Below are positions 54,286 through 62,921 of a stretch of 64,000 bases of DNA, piece by piece. The position numbers were made by a program, and so were the translations under genes. How positions within the stretch are numbered: the stretch's first letter is position 1; each line of letters opens with the position of its first letter. The notes beneath the pieces were generated by a model. That model searched no databases, was not told the DNA's origin, and saw nothing but the letters and a program-made list of their open reading frames with translations. Origin of the DNA: Ensifer sp. MPMI2T (lineage in GTDB: Bacteria; Pseudomonadota; Alphaproteobacteria; Rhizobiales; Rhizobiaceae); contig NZ_SRXN01000006.1 of NCBI RefSeq assembly GCF_004827385.1, forward strand, positions 217,849 to 281,848. Reading direction: 5' to 3'.

Positions 54286-56013
54286 GTCTCCCCAGACGGA
54301 GAGATAGCACCAGGCCCCGCAGAACTCGATGTCGGTTGCTTTAGAGGGCACCAATTCCAGCGCGGTCAGCGTTGTGATCTTGTAAGTGCGGCGAGTGCCG
54401 CAGATCACGCCATCGTTGGCGAAGATCTCGAGCACTCCTCGATCGAAGAAGAGCGTCAGATTTTTGAGCTCCAGCGGTGTCGAGCGGTATTCGATTTCGC
54501 CGGCGTCTTCAGCGACGCTGACCTGTAGCCGTCCCAAGACGTGTGCGATCGTAAAGCTTTCTCCGTCACCGCCGCGTCCGACGATTCGAATTTCATTGAG
54601 AGCACCTCCCAACGACAATTCGATCGGCTTTCCGGGTTCGCAGATAAAATGGCCGGGGGCGGCTTGCGTCAATGCGCGGGAGCGCAGAGCTCGACAGCCT
54701 TCCTCAGGCAACATCGTCAGACGCAGTTGAGCGTCGAGACCGAGCACGCGCGGCAACGACAACTCGCCGCTGTAGGGCGAGCCCGCCGGCTTTCTGAATT
54801 CCCAATTAAAAAGCCAGGCAAAGGCAATCTGCCGCTCCTTTGCCCGAAAGCTCTGCATTGCATAGAAGTCGGTGCCGAAGTCCAGCTCCTGCAATGTAGG
54901 GGTGAGCGGCAGGAAGCGATCGTCCTCAAATGTGCCGACCTGTGCGTAAAGCAGATTGTGTCGGCCGGTCTCCGGCTCGGTGTAGCCGACGAACCCCATA
55001 ACGAGCACGAAGCGATCCTCGAGTCCGAAGAAGTCGGGGCATTCGACGCAACGCGCGCCATGCCGGCGGAAATGTTCCGGGGCGCGGTAGAGCACCGACA
55101 AGAACTTCCAGTCCGCACCATCTTTGGAGCCGTAGAGCAACACCGCGGGGTCGCCATCGATCGCGGCTCCGAGCACCATGCGGTAGCCGCCCCGCGTCGC
55201 ATCGTACCAGACCTTCGGATCGCGGAAGTCATGGGCGCTGCCTGGAGGGCCATCGACCAGCACCAGGCGGTTGGCCTCTGGGCGGAGCAAGTCCGTTGAC
55301 GGGACTATCTGCTTCTGGACCTCCTTGTAGTCCTTGAAGAGGTCGTAAGCGGGCAGGCGCTCCGTATAATAGAAGCTCAAATCCCCGTCGGGACCGACGA
55401 AGGCGCTTCCGGAGAAGGCGCCGCCGGTGGCGCCCAGCGACCAGAGGTTCTGCTCCGGATGGAGGAACACCGGAAGATGGGTCCAGCGGTAAAGGTCATC
55501 GCTTACAGCGTGGCCCCAATGCATCGGCCCCCATTCGGCTTCGACCGGATGGAACTGGTAGAGTAGGTGATAGCGACCATTGACGAAGCAAAGGCCATTG
55601 GGATCATTCATCCAGGCCTGAAACGGCGAGAACCGTAGCTGCGGCCGGTCGGGATCGCTCTGGTACCACGCGGGCCAGGCTTCCTTCGGTCGAGCGGTAA
55701 GGCGGCCGCCCCGCAGCTCGAGAAAAGTCACGCCCTCCTCAACCACATTGGCCGGATCGAAATGGTAGAACAGCGATAGCTCGATGGCATTTTCGTCCCA
55801 TTCCAGCGTGAGCGGCTCGTTCGTGTGATGAGTGTAGGCGTAGAACTGAAAATAAGGCGGCAGCGCCGCAATCCGGTAGACGATGCGCTCGTCGGCACGC
55901 AAGGCGAACACCTCCCCTCCCGCATGCTCCTCCTCGGAGGTCGCCGGCTTCCGCCGGGCCCAAAACTCGAACCGAGTCCCGCGCCTCACGTCCAATTTCA
56001 AACTGCTGTTCAT
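54283..56013 (-). CDS. Glycoside hydrolase family 32 (beta-fructosidase)
   Basis: 576-residue GH32 enzyme hydrolysing beta-fructofuranosyl bonds. All three catalytic signatures are visible: nucleophile D137 in WMNDPNG, D265 in RDP and acid/base E324 in ECP. An extra N-terminal beta domain of about 125 residues precedes the five-bladed propeller, and a C-terminal beta-sandwich follows (about 430-570). No signal peptide, so it acts on imported sugar in the cytosol. ATG 56013 has GAGGAG two bases away; the in-frame extension upstream is rejected. It follows the GH172 gene by 84 bases and ends the operon. The substrate is a fructan oligomer, inulobiose or sucrose; the linked GH172 enzyme favours a fructose disaccharide. 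Confidence 0.92.
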   Translation of the reverse strand: MNSSLKLDVRRGTRFEFWARRKPATSEEEHAGGEVFALRADERIVYRIAALPPYFQFYAYTHHTNEPLTLEWDENAIELSLFYHFDPANVVEEGVTFLELRGGRLTARPKEAWPAWYQSDPDRPQLRFSPFQAWMNDPNGLCFVNGRYHLLYQFHPVEAEWGPMHWGHAVSDDLYRWTHLPVFLHPEQNLWSLGATGGAFSGSAFVGPDGDLSFYYTERLPAYDLFKDYKEVQKQIVPSTDLLRPEANRLVLVDGPPGSAHDFRDPKVWYDATRGGYRMVLGAAIDGDPAVLLYGSKDGADWKFLSVLYRAPEHFRRHGARCVECPDFFGLEDRFVLVMGFVGYTEPETGRHNLLYAQVGTFEDDRFLPLTPTLQELDFGTDFYAMQSFRAKERQIAFAWLFNWEFRKPAGSPYSGELSLPRVLGLDAQLRLTMLPEEGCRALRSRALTQAAPGHFICEPGKPIELSLGGALNEIRIVGRGGDGESFTIAHVLGRLQVSVAEDAGEIEYRSTPLELKNLTLFFDRGVLEIFANDGVICGTRRTYKITTLTALELVPSKATDIEFCGAWCYLSVWGD

Positions 56014-56097
56014 TGCTCCTCCCTTCCTCGCCGGACGGCTCGCCGAACTCCGAAAGGGGCCGGCACGAGACCGGCCCAAGTCGCTGTTGGGAGGAGA

Positions 56098-57222
56098 TTA
56101 CTTGTCCCACAGCCCATGTTCCGGCCAGCGCCGGACAAGCCGGTCCTTGACCGGCGGCAGGCGCTTGGCGGCAGTGGGCTTGAGCGCATACCAGTATGCG
56201 ACAGAGGAGTAGTCGTTCGACTGATCATTGGCGTGGCCATGCTCGAACGTCACGCGGATGGACTTCGAAAAGTGCACCGGATCCTCGATGTGGAAGCGAT
56301 AGAGCGACCACTTGCCGAAATGCTCTTGGACGTCCGCGCCAAGTGAAATGCCGTGATAGGGCGTTGAATGCTGTCCTGCCGGGAACCCCCAGGAACAGCC
56401 GAAATAATCCTCCGTGCCGGTGCCATGCATCGAAGGCGGCCAGGCCTCACCATCGATGAAGATCATGTCATCGCCTTCGCCAGGCCAGGTGTATTCCTGG
56501 TTGGAGGCATTGAAGTTATCGATGTTGAGCACACAGCCGACGTAGTGGCCTTCGCCCTCGATGTCGAGAGCGATATAGTTGTCTTCACCCGTGGTATTCT
56601 CTCCCCCGAGGTCCCATGGTGCCGGGTTCGCGTAGGGCTGCACGGTCGGGATCGCAGTCGTCGGGTTCTCGCGGTTCCATGTTGCGTGGAACCGCCCCAT
56701 ATTTGCGGGAAGCCCATCGGCGTAAAGCTCGTAATCGATGTAGTAGAAGAGGTTCTGGATCGGCTCGTCCGCCTCATTGACGATCTGAACTCGGGCTCCA
56801 CGTTCGAAAGGCATCGGCCAATAGCTGTTCATCGCCGGCGAAAACGGCCCTTTCGGCCCGCGGCGATCGCCGAAGGTCGTGTTCATCGGCAGGGACCACC
56901 AGTGTGCTCCCGTCGCATGGCCAACACCGAAGAAGTCACCGAGAGGGGCGCGCACCGACGGCTCCGAGCTGCCATCCCAGTACATCTCGAGGACAAGCTT
57001 GCGCAGATATTGGGGATCGTAGCATCGCGTCGTGATCCACATGTGCTTGATGCAGCCGGCCCCATCGATGTCGGCCATCACCTGCGTCTGGCCGGCGGGC
57101 ACGATCTTGAAGTCCCTGTTGCCGCCGGTCACGTCGTAGCTCGACTGCCGCTTCGAGCGGACTCCAGGGCGCACGATGGGGAGCCCCGCGAGCGGACTCG
57201 TGGGGATGAAAGGCAATGTCAT
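56098..57222 (-). CDS. Glycoside hydrolase family 172 (DUF2961), probable difructose dianhydride hydrolase
   Basis: 374-residue DUF2961 protein, now GH172. Characterised members act on alpha-D-fructofuranose (difructose dianhydride I) or D-arabinofuranose. The conserved core shows GAGCIKHMWIT near 54-64, WWSLPM, NIDNFN and the acidic pair E249 (WPGEGDDMIFIDG) and E271 (GTGTEDYFG), about 22 residues apart as expected for the catalytic pair. No signal peptide. It lies between the GH32 gene and the ATPase gene of a CUT1 sugar importer. A combined GH172 + GH32 pathway would open difructose dianhydride to inulobiose and then to fructose. The substrate is inferred. Confidence 0.85.
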   Translation of the reverse strand: MTLPFIPTSPLAGLPIVRPGVRSKRQSSYDVTGGNRDFKIVPAGQTQVMADIDGAGCIKHMWITTRCYDPQYLRKLVLEMYWDGSSEPSVRAPLGDFFGVGHATGAHWWSLPMNTTFGDRRGPKGPFSPAMNSYWPMPFERGARVQIVNEADEPIQNLFYYIDYELYADGLPANMGRFHATWNRENPTTAIPTVQPYANPAPWDLGGENTTGEDNYIALDIEGEGHYVGCVLNIDNFNASNQEYTWPGEGDDMIFIDGEAWPPSMHGTGTEDYFGCSWGFPAGQHSTPYHGISLGADVQEHFGKWSLYRFHIEDPVHFSKSIRVTFEHGHANDQSNDYSSVAYWYALKPTAAKRLPPVKDRLVRRWPEHGLWDK

Positions 57223-57248
57223 GACACGGTCTCCTTGGTTTGTGGCCG

Positions 57249-58391
57249 TCACCAAATGCTGGTGCGGGTTTCGGGATCGAAGAAATGCAAGTTTGCAGCG
57301 TTCAGCGCGACGCGGGCGTGGTCGCCGATCCGAACGGCTGTTTTCGGAGAGAAACGGCCGACCGCCGAGCGCTGGTGACCGATCTCCGCGATGGCGTCGG
57401 GATCGCCGGCGTCCACCCAGGGCGCGTCGATCGCGAGGTGAACCACGGTCTCCGCGCCAAGCCCCTCGACGAGCGTGACGGCCGCCTGGATCTCTGCACT
57501 CGAAGGCGCGATCGAAGCGTCATCCATGTCTTCGGGGCGGATGCCGACGACAACGGTTCGCTCGCCGCTTGAACGAAGTGCAGGGCGCGCCGCAAACACT
57601 TCAGCGGGCAGCCGAATGATCTGCGAGCCAAGCCTCAACTCCTCTCCGAAAAGGGATGCCTCGTAGAGGTTCATCGACGGCGAGCCGATGAAGGCGGCCA
57701 CGAAGGCGTTGATGGGCCGGTCATAAAGGTTCTTCGGCGTGTCGATTTGCTGCAGCACACCGCCCTTCAGGACGGCGACGCGGTCTCCCATCGTCATCGC
57801 CTCGACCTGGTCGTGGGTGACGTAGATCGTGGTGACGCCAAGCTCCTTTTGCAGACGCGAGATCTCGGCGCGCGTCTGCACGCGGAGCTTGGCATCGAGG
57901 TTCGAAAGCGGCTCGTCCATGAGGAAAGCGGCCGGCTTGCGGACGATCGCCCGGCCCATCGCCACGCGCTGCCGCTGGCCGCCGGAGAGCCTGCCGGGCT
58001 TCCGGTCGAGATGCGGCGTGAGTTCCAGGATGCGCGCGGCCTCCTCGACGCGGCGGTCGATCTCCGGCTTCGGCAGCTTGGCCATGCGCAAGGGAAAGGC
58101 GATATTTTCCCTGACAGTCTTGTGCGGGTAGAGCGCGTAGGACTGGAACACCATGGCGATGTCGCGATCCTTCGGATCGACGTGATTGACGAGCCTGTCG
58201 CCGATGAGCAGTTCCCCGCTCGAAATGCTCTCGAGCCCGGCGATCATCCTGAGTGCCGTGGACTTGCCGCAGCCGGACGGGCCGACAAAGATCAGGAACT
58301 CGCCATCCTTGATGTCGAATGTCAGGTTGCGGATCGCATGGAAGCTGTCGCCATAGACCTTGTTGATGTTGCTCAAGCAAATCTCGGCCAT
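57249..58391 (-). CDS. Sugar ABC transporter ATP-binding protein (UgpC/MalK type)
   Basis: 380-residue ATPase: Walker A GPSGCGKST, Q-loop MVFQSYALYPHKTV, signature LSGGQRQRV, Walker B AFLMDEPLSNLDAKL, switch TIYVTHDQVEAMT, then a C-terminal OB/TOBE regulatory domain (about 240-380). Complete and typical of CUT1 importers. It follows the MalG-type permease by 12 bases. Sharing among several CUT1 systems is common. Confidence 0.93.
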   Translation of the reverse strand: MAEICLSNINKVYGDSFHAIRNLTFDIKDGEFLIFVGPSGCGKSTALRMIAGLESISSGELLIGDRLVNHVDPKDRDIAMVFQSYALYPHKTVRENIAFPLRMAKLPKPEIDRRVEEAARILELTPHLDRKPGRLSGGQRQRVAMGRAIVRKPAAFLMDEPLSNLDAKLRVQTRAEISRLQKELGVTTIYVTHDQVEAMTMGDRVAVLKGGVLQQIDTPKNLYDRPINAFVAAFIGSPSMNLYEASLFGEELRLGSQIIRLPAEVFAARPALRSSGERTVVVGIRPEDMDDASIAPSSAEIQAAVTLVEGLGAETVVHLAIDAPWVDAGDPDAIAEIGHQRSAVGRFSPKTAVRIGDHARVALNAANLHFFDPETRTSIW

Positions 58392-58403
58392 TTCTCGTCT
58401 CCA

Positions 58404-59240
58404 TTAGCCTTTGACAGCGCCGAAGGTCAGGCCGCCGATGATCTGTTTCTGAAGAATGAGGGTGATGAGGATGACGGGCAGCGAATAAAGCACTGCAGCC
58501 GCGGTCATCGGGCCCCAGGCGAGACCGTAGACGGAGTTGTATTCCGCGATGACGATGGGGGCGGTCTTGCCTTTTTCCGAAGTCAGCAGAAGCGCGTAGA
58601 GGAACTCGTTCCAACTGGCGATGAACGAGAAGAGGGCGGTGACCGCGATGCCACTGCGCATCACCGGAAGGATGATCTTCACGAAAGCCTGAAACCGCGT
58701 GCAGCCGTCCATTCGGGCCGCTTCTTCAAGCTCCTTGGGAAGACCCTCGAAGAAGGCGGACATCAGCAGCAATGCCAGCGGAACGGCGGTCGATGTGTGG
58801 GCGAGCACCAGCCCCAGCGTCGTGTCGAGAAGCCCTAAGGATTTGAGCACGGTGAACAGCGGTACGCCCAACGAGACGGCCGGCACCATGCGGGTGACCA
58901 GTGCAAACAGCAGGAACAACGTCGTGAACGACCGCCGATACTGTGTCGCGACGTAGGCGGCGGGCACGGCCAGTACCAGCGACAGGACTGTCGTCAGCAC
59001 TGCCACCATCAGCGAGTTCGCAAAGGCCGCGGGCAGGCTCGGGGTGGCAAGAACGGTGCTGAAGTTCTCGAGCGTGATGCGGTTCGGGAAGAACGACGGC
59101 GGAATCTGCTGTACATCGGCGGCAGGTTTGAGCGCCGTCATCAACAGATAGACGTAAGGAACCGCATAGGATAGCACCAGCAGCAAGGCGAAGATGTTGA
59201 TGACCGTCCCGCCGACGTCTCGTTTCTTGCGCTCAATCAT
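58404..59240 (-). CDS. Sugar ABC transporter permease (MalG type)
   Basis: 278-residue inner-membrane permease with six hydrophobic segments. The EAA loop reads EAARMDGCTRFQAFVKIILP, the contact with the ATPase. The start overlaps the end of the other permease gene by 8 bases. It forms the heterodimeric channel with that partner. The substrate is inferred from the GH32/GH172 genes. Confidence 0.92.
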   Translation of the reverse strand: MIERKKRDVGGTVINIFALLLVLSYAVPYVYLLMTALKPAADVQQIPPSFFPNRITLENFSTVLATPSLPAAFANSLMVAVLTTVLSLVLAVPAAYVATQYRRSFTTLFLLFALVTRMVPAVSLGVPLFTVLKSLGLLDTTLGLVLAHTSTAVPLALLLMSAFFEGLPKELEEAARMDGCTRFQAFVKIILPVMRSGIAVTALFSFIASWNEFLYALLLTSEKGKTAPIVIAEYNSVYGLAWGPMTAAAVLYSLPVILITLILQKQIIGGLTFGAVKG

Positions 59241-60111
59241 TGGCGGGCCTCCAGATCTTCCAGTAGGCGACGACGGCGAGAAGGATCATGACGATGAGGA
59301 AGAGCGTTGCGGAAGCGGATGCCTCGCCGAGGTCACCATAGCGCACCATCCTCTGGTAGATGTTCATCGAAATGACTTCGGACTGATGGCGCGGGCCGCC
59401 CTGCGTCTGGATCCAAATAAGGTCAAATGTCTTGGCAGCATCGACGCCGCGGACGATCACGACGACCGCAAGAACTGGACGCATCATCGGCAGGGTGACG
59501 TGCCAAAACCTCTTCAGGGCGTTGGCCCCGTCGATCCGCGCGGCCTCGAGCAGTTCGCGGGGAATGTTGGTCAGTCCCGCATAGCTGACGAGCGCAACGA
59601 AGGAGGTCGTCAGCCAGATGTCCGCGAAGGAAACCGCGTAGATGACGACGTCCTCGTCTGACAGCCAGCGGATAGCGTCGGGACTGTCGATCAGGCCGAG
59701 GCCGACCAGTCCGTAGTTGAGGATGCCGATGTCGCCGATCAGCAGGAACCGCCAGAGCAGACCGGCAACGATAGGCGGTACCATGAGCGGCAGGGCGAAA
59801 ATCGTGCGGTGCCAGCGGGAGCTGTCGGCGATCGCGTTGAACAGCAATGCCGCACAGAAGCCGAAAACGAACTCGAACAGCAGCGCGAAGCACGTATACT
59901 GCAGGGTGCGCAGGGCGCTTTCACGGACTCGCGATGACGTCAGAGCCTCGATGTAATTCTGCAATCCCACCCACGCGCGAACATCTGGTGCGATGAGCTC
60001 GACCTTGAAGAAGGAATTGTAGACCAGCAGAGCAACTGGATAGGCGACCAGCAAGCCCAAGAAGATTGCTGCCGGCGCGATCATAGCGAGGACAAACCGG
60101 TTCTCGGTCAT
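59233..60111 (-). CDS. Sugar ABC transporter permease (MalF type)
   Basis: 292-residue inner-membrane permease with six hydrophobic segments. The EAA loop is EAARIDGANALKRFWHVTLP. ATG 60111 has GGAG six bases upstream; the TTG at 60117 sits too close to the ribosome site. It is first of the permease pair and follows the binding-protein gene by 148 bases that contain a RIME1-like repeat. Confidence 0.92.
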   Translation of the reverse strand: MTENRFVLAMIAPAAIFLGLLVAYPVALLVYNSFFKVELIAPDVRAWVGLQNYIEALTSSRVRESALRTLQYTCFALLFEFVFGFCAALLFNAIADSSRWHRTIFALPLMVPPIVAGLLWRFLLIGDIGILNYGLVGLGLIDSPDAIRWLSDEDVVIYAVSFADIWLTTSFVALVSYAGLTNIPRELLEAARIDGANALKRFWHVTLPMMRPVLAVVVIVRGVDAAKTFDLIWIQTQGGPRHQSEVISMNIYQRMVRYGDLGEASASATLFLIVMILLAVVAYWKIWRPAND

Positions 60112-60155
60112 ATCCAACTCCAGTATCAGGACACGCGGTGATAGCCAAACCCGCC

Positions 60156-60250
60156 TACAGCGCCGCGCGTCTTCTCAGACGCGCGCTGTAGCACTTTGAT
60201 TTGCTGCATGATTTTTTCCTTAAATCGATTCCGATTTAAGCAATCGTGCG
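60156..60250. repeat. RIME1-like palindromic repeat, copy 4
   Basis: Short form: ACAGCGCCGCGCGTCTTCTC then AGACGCGCGCTGT, lacking the AAAGGA insert of the other copies, then GCACTTTGATTTGCTGCATG and TTAAATCG-N4-CGATTTAA. It lies between the binding-protein gene and the first permease gene, the same position as copies 1 and 3 in their operons. Confidence 0.85.
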
Positions 60251-60259
60251 GTAGGAGGA

Positions 60260-61519
60260 TCAGTTCAAGATATCCTCGATCGTCTCCTTGGCTTCCGAAA
60301 GGACCTCACCGATGTCATCTTCGCAGGAGAGAGCCTTCTGCACGGCAGGCAGCACCGCCTCATCAACGATCTCCTGATAGTGCTCATGCATCGGACGGCC
60401 ACGCGTCGCGGCTGCCGCCAACGTCTTCAAAAGCGGCTCGAAGTGCTCATATCCCGGCTTGCCGGCGTAACTCTGGTAGGCGGAGTTCGTCGCAGCAAGG
60501 CCGAGCGGAGCTTCGATGCCCATCGCGTTGTGCTTGACCGCGTAAGCGATAAACTTCTTCGCGGCTTCCTTGTTGGCAGCGGTCGAAGGAATGACGTTGT
60601 ACCAGGTACCGGGGATGCCGGCGATGCCCGCTTTTCCGGCGAGCATCGGGGCGACGCCGACCTTGCCGATAACCTTGGAGTCCGCCGGCGTCATCCTGTA
60701 GGCATGCGCCCAGAACTTCATCATCGCCGTCTTGCCCTGGTAGAATAGGTTCTGGGCCTCGCCCCAGCCGATCTCGGTGACGTTTTCCGGAACGGATTTG
60801 TCCTGACAAAGGGGAGCGATATAGAACTCGAGCGCCTCCTTGTGAGCGGCGTTGTCGATGATGACATTGTTTTCCGCATCGAGGACCACGCCGGGCGAGC
60901 CTGCTTGCAACACGTGCGCCATCCATTCTTCTGAATAGGCGCCGATCGTGTCGGTGCCCCAAAAGTCGGTCTTGCCGTCACCGTCAGTATCCCGCGTGAA
61001 GAACTTGGCGATATCCCGCCATTGCTGCCAATTGGCCGGCGGCGCGAGCTCATAGCCGTATTTGGCCTTGAACGCCGCCTTTTCGTCCGCCTTCTCAAAC
61101 AGGTCCTTGCGGTAGAGCACGACCTCCGCGTTGGCCCAGGCCGGGACGCCGATATAGCGCCCGTCAAGCTTCGCGTCTGCCAAAAGCGCCGGGGAAAAGT
61201 CTGCCGCAAACTCGGGCGTGAAAAGCTCGTCGAGGCTTTCCAGGTGCGGCGCAAACTTGGCATTCCAGACGACATCGATCGAGGCGACATCGAAATTCGA
61301 CTGCCCCGAAGCGATCTCGGCCGAGAGCTTGTCGTAGACGCCCTGGTAGGGAACCACGGTGAATTGTACTTCGATGCCGATCTCTTTGGTGAACTGTTCG
61401 GCAACGGCCTTCTGGAGCATTTCACCGCCGCCCTCGACGAGAATATTCAGAGTCTCGGCGTCCGCGGCGGCTGATGAAATCACCAGTGCGATCGCGCTTG
61501 TTGCAAGCATTTTTTTCAT
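60260..61519 (-). CDS. Sugar ABC transporter periplasmic binding protein (CUT1)
   Basis: 419-residue family 1 solute-binding protein. Signal peptide MKKMLATSAIALVISSAAAD, cut near AADA at about 20-22. Lobes are visible as VEGGGEMLQKAVAEQF, YIGVPAWANAEVVLYRKDLF and the C-terminal RGRPMHEHYQEIVDEAVL. It is the first gene of the operon, with GGAGG seven bases upstream of the ATG. The promoter and three operator sites precede it. Ligand unknown but likely a fructose-containing oligosaccharide. Confidence 0.92.
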   Translation of the reverse strand: MKKMLATSAIALVISSAAADAETLNILVEGGGEMLQKAVAEQFTKEIGIEVQFTVVPYQGVYDKLSAEIASGQSNFDVASIDVVWNAKFAPHLESLDELFTPEFAADFSPALLADAKLDGRYIGVPAWANAEVVLYRKDLFEKADEKAAFKAKYGYELAPPANWQQWRDIAKFFTRDTDGDGKTDFWGTDTIGAYSEEWMAHVLQAGSPGVVLDAENNVIIDNAAHKEALEFYIAPLCQDKSVPENVTEIGWGEAQNLFYQGKTAMMKFWAHAYRMTPADSKVIGKVGVAPMLAGKAGIAGIPGTWYNVIPSTAANKEAAKKFIAYAVKHNAMGIEAPLGLAATNSAYQSYAGKPGYEHFEPLLKTLAAAATRGRPMHEHYQEIVDEAVLPAVQKALSCEDDIGEVLSEAKETIEDILN

Positions 61520-61563
61520 CGCGGCTCCTCCCAAAGGCTCGCTTTTTCCAAACTTGCGACAGA

Positions 61564-61592
61564 GGCTAACGGAAGATTGTCGACGTTGTCAA
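61564..61592 (-). promoter_or_regulatory. Sigma70-type promoter of the GH32/GH172 operon
   Basis: On the minus strand TTGACA at 61587-61592, a 17-base spacer and TTAGCC at 61564-61569. The -35 box lies inside the first LacI-type operator, so repressor binding would block polymerase. The following start codon at 61519 is 45 bases past the -10. Confidence 0.6.
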
Positions 61593-61634
61593 TCGCGATT
61601 GACGACGTTGTCATAAAAAATGCCGACGTTGTCA
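61578..61634. promoter_or_regulatory. Three tandem LacI-type operators in fructan locus
   Basis: The 14-base units TGTCGACGTTGTCA, TGACGACGTTGTCA and TGCCGACGTTGTCA are spaced 22 and 21 bases apart, two helical turns each. The middle unit is nearly a perfect dyad (TGACRACGTYGTCA) with the central CG expected for LacI-family proteins. Between the first and second lies GTCAATCGCGATTGAC, a perfect 16-base palindrome at 61588-61603. They sit in the gap between the divergent binding-protein gene and LacI gene. Confidence 0.75.
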
Positions 61635-61691
61635 CTTGCGCGGAAAGCGCTATCTTCATATGTTCAGGCCAACTGATGAGGAATGGCAATC

Positions 61692-62711
61692 ATGGTCAGC
61701 ATCAAGGACGTGGCGCGAATGGCCGGCGTCTCCGACAAGACGGTTTCGCGCGTAGTCAACAAGGAGCCAAATGTCCACGCAGACACGCTTCAGAGAGTCG
61801 AGGCGGCAATCGCCTCGTTGGGCTACGTGCCGAATATGGCCGCGCGCCTCATTCGCTCGAACCGATCCCGCACGTTCGGTATCATAACCGATTTCATTTC
61901 GACCACTCCGTATTCAGGCGACATCGTGCGCGGAATTCAGGATTGGGCCAATGCGAATGGACGCACCGTTTTCCTTGCTAACACCAACGGCAACCTCGAT
62001 CGCGAGCGGGAGACATGGAGAACCTTCCAGTCACATCGCATCGAGGGCGTGCTCTATGTGACGATGTACCATCGCGTCATCGATCCCGAGCCTGATGAGG
62101 TTGAAATTCCGACCGTCTTGGTGAACTGCCGCCCAGGATCGAAGAAGCCCTACGTATCGATCGAGCCGGATGACCTTCAAGGCTCCCGCGACCTGACGCG
62201 GCATTTGCTCGAAAAAGGACATCGGCGCATCGGCTATATCCGCCTCAACCCCCGTCTGCTCGGAGCCGAGCTCCGATACGAGGCATTCCGTGGGACCATC
62301 CGGGATGCCGGACTGTCCGAAAAGGATATCGATGTCCGGTTGGGAATGGACGGCGCCATCGGCGAGGAGAACAACTATGTCTTTGCCGCCGCCCGCGAGA
62401 TCCTCATTCAACCGGACCGGCCGACAGCGATCATATGCGGAAACGACGAGATGGCCCTGCAGGTCTATATTGCGGCATTGGGTCTGGGACTGAGCATCCC
62501 AAACGAGGTCAGCATCGTCGGCTTCGACGATTTCCGCACGGTATCGCATGCGGTGAAGCCCGAACTCACCACCGCCGCCCTGCCCTACTACGACCTCGGC
62601 TATTGTGGCGCCGAGCGGCTGGAGCGGCTACTCGAGGGTGAAGTCCTCGAGCCAAAGCACGCCATGCTCCCTTGTCGCCTTGTCGAGAGGGGTTCGGTCG
62701 GCTCAGTTTGA
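61692..62711 (+). CDS. LacI-family transcriptional regulator of the GH32/GH172 locus
   Basis: 339-residue regulator with a canonical helix-turn-helix (VSIKDVARMAGVSDKTVSRV at 2-21) and hinge helix containing PNMAARLIRSNRSRT, the AARL wording of classical LacI proteins that insert between a central CG. The effector domain begins TFGIITDFISTTPYSG and contains FDDFRTVSHA near the end. ATG 61692 is favoured: GAGGA lies 9 bases before it, whereas for ATG 61683 it is adjacent. Divergent from the operon, it probably represses transport and hydrolase genes and is released by a fructose-derived sugar. Confidence 0.92.
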   Translation: MVSIKDVARMAGVSDKTVSRVVNKEPNVHADTLQRVEAAIASLGYVPNMAARLIRSNRSRTFGIITDFISTTPYSGDIVRGIQDWANANGRTVFLANTNGNLDRERETWRTFQSHRIEGVLYVTMYHRVIDPEPDEVEIPTVLVNCRPGSKKPYVSIEPDDLQGSRDLTRHLLEKGHRRIGYIRLNPRLLGAELRYEAFRGTIRDAGLSEKDIDVRLGMDGAIGEENNYVFAAAREILIQPDRPTAIICGNDEMALQVYIAALGLGLSIPNEVSIVGFDDFRTVSHAVKPELTTAALPYYDLGYCGAERLERLLEGEVLEPKHAMLPCRLVERGSVGSV

Positions 62712-62816
62712 AGCTGACCCACCATCAGGTCTTCTCATGAGCGCCACCCTCTTGTGACCACTGAAGACGTGAATCGACCTGTCGCGATCATTGGCGTCCG
62801 TGGCAGGGGGATGACC

Positions 62817-62921
62817 TAAAGCGCGTCGCGTTCAAACGTATTCACGCGACGCGCTTTAGATCTTTGTTTTGTGCATGTCGTTGCCCCGAAATCGCTGCAC
62901 ACTTTTGGGCGACATGCATTA
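62817..62921. repeat. RIME2-like repeat, copy B (inverted relative to copy A)
   Basis: TAAAGCGCGTCGCG...CGCGACGCGCTTTA followed by GTGCATGTCG and a closing CTTTTGGGCGACATGCATTA. Aligns with the reverse complement of copy A. The stop codon of the adjacent 139-residue gene (62919-62921) is contributed by its edge. Confidence 0.8.
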
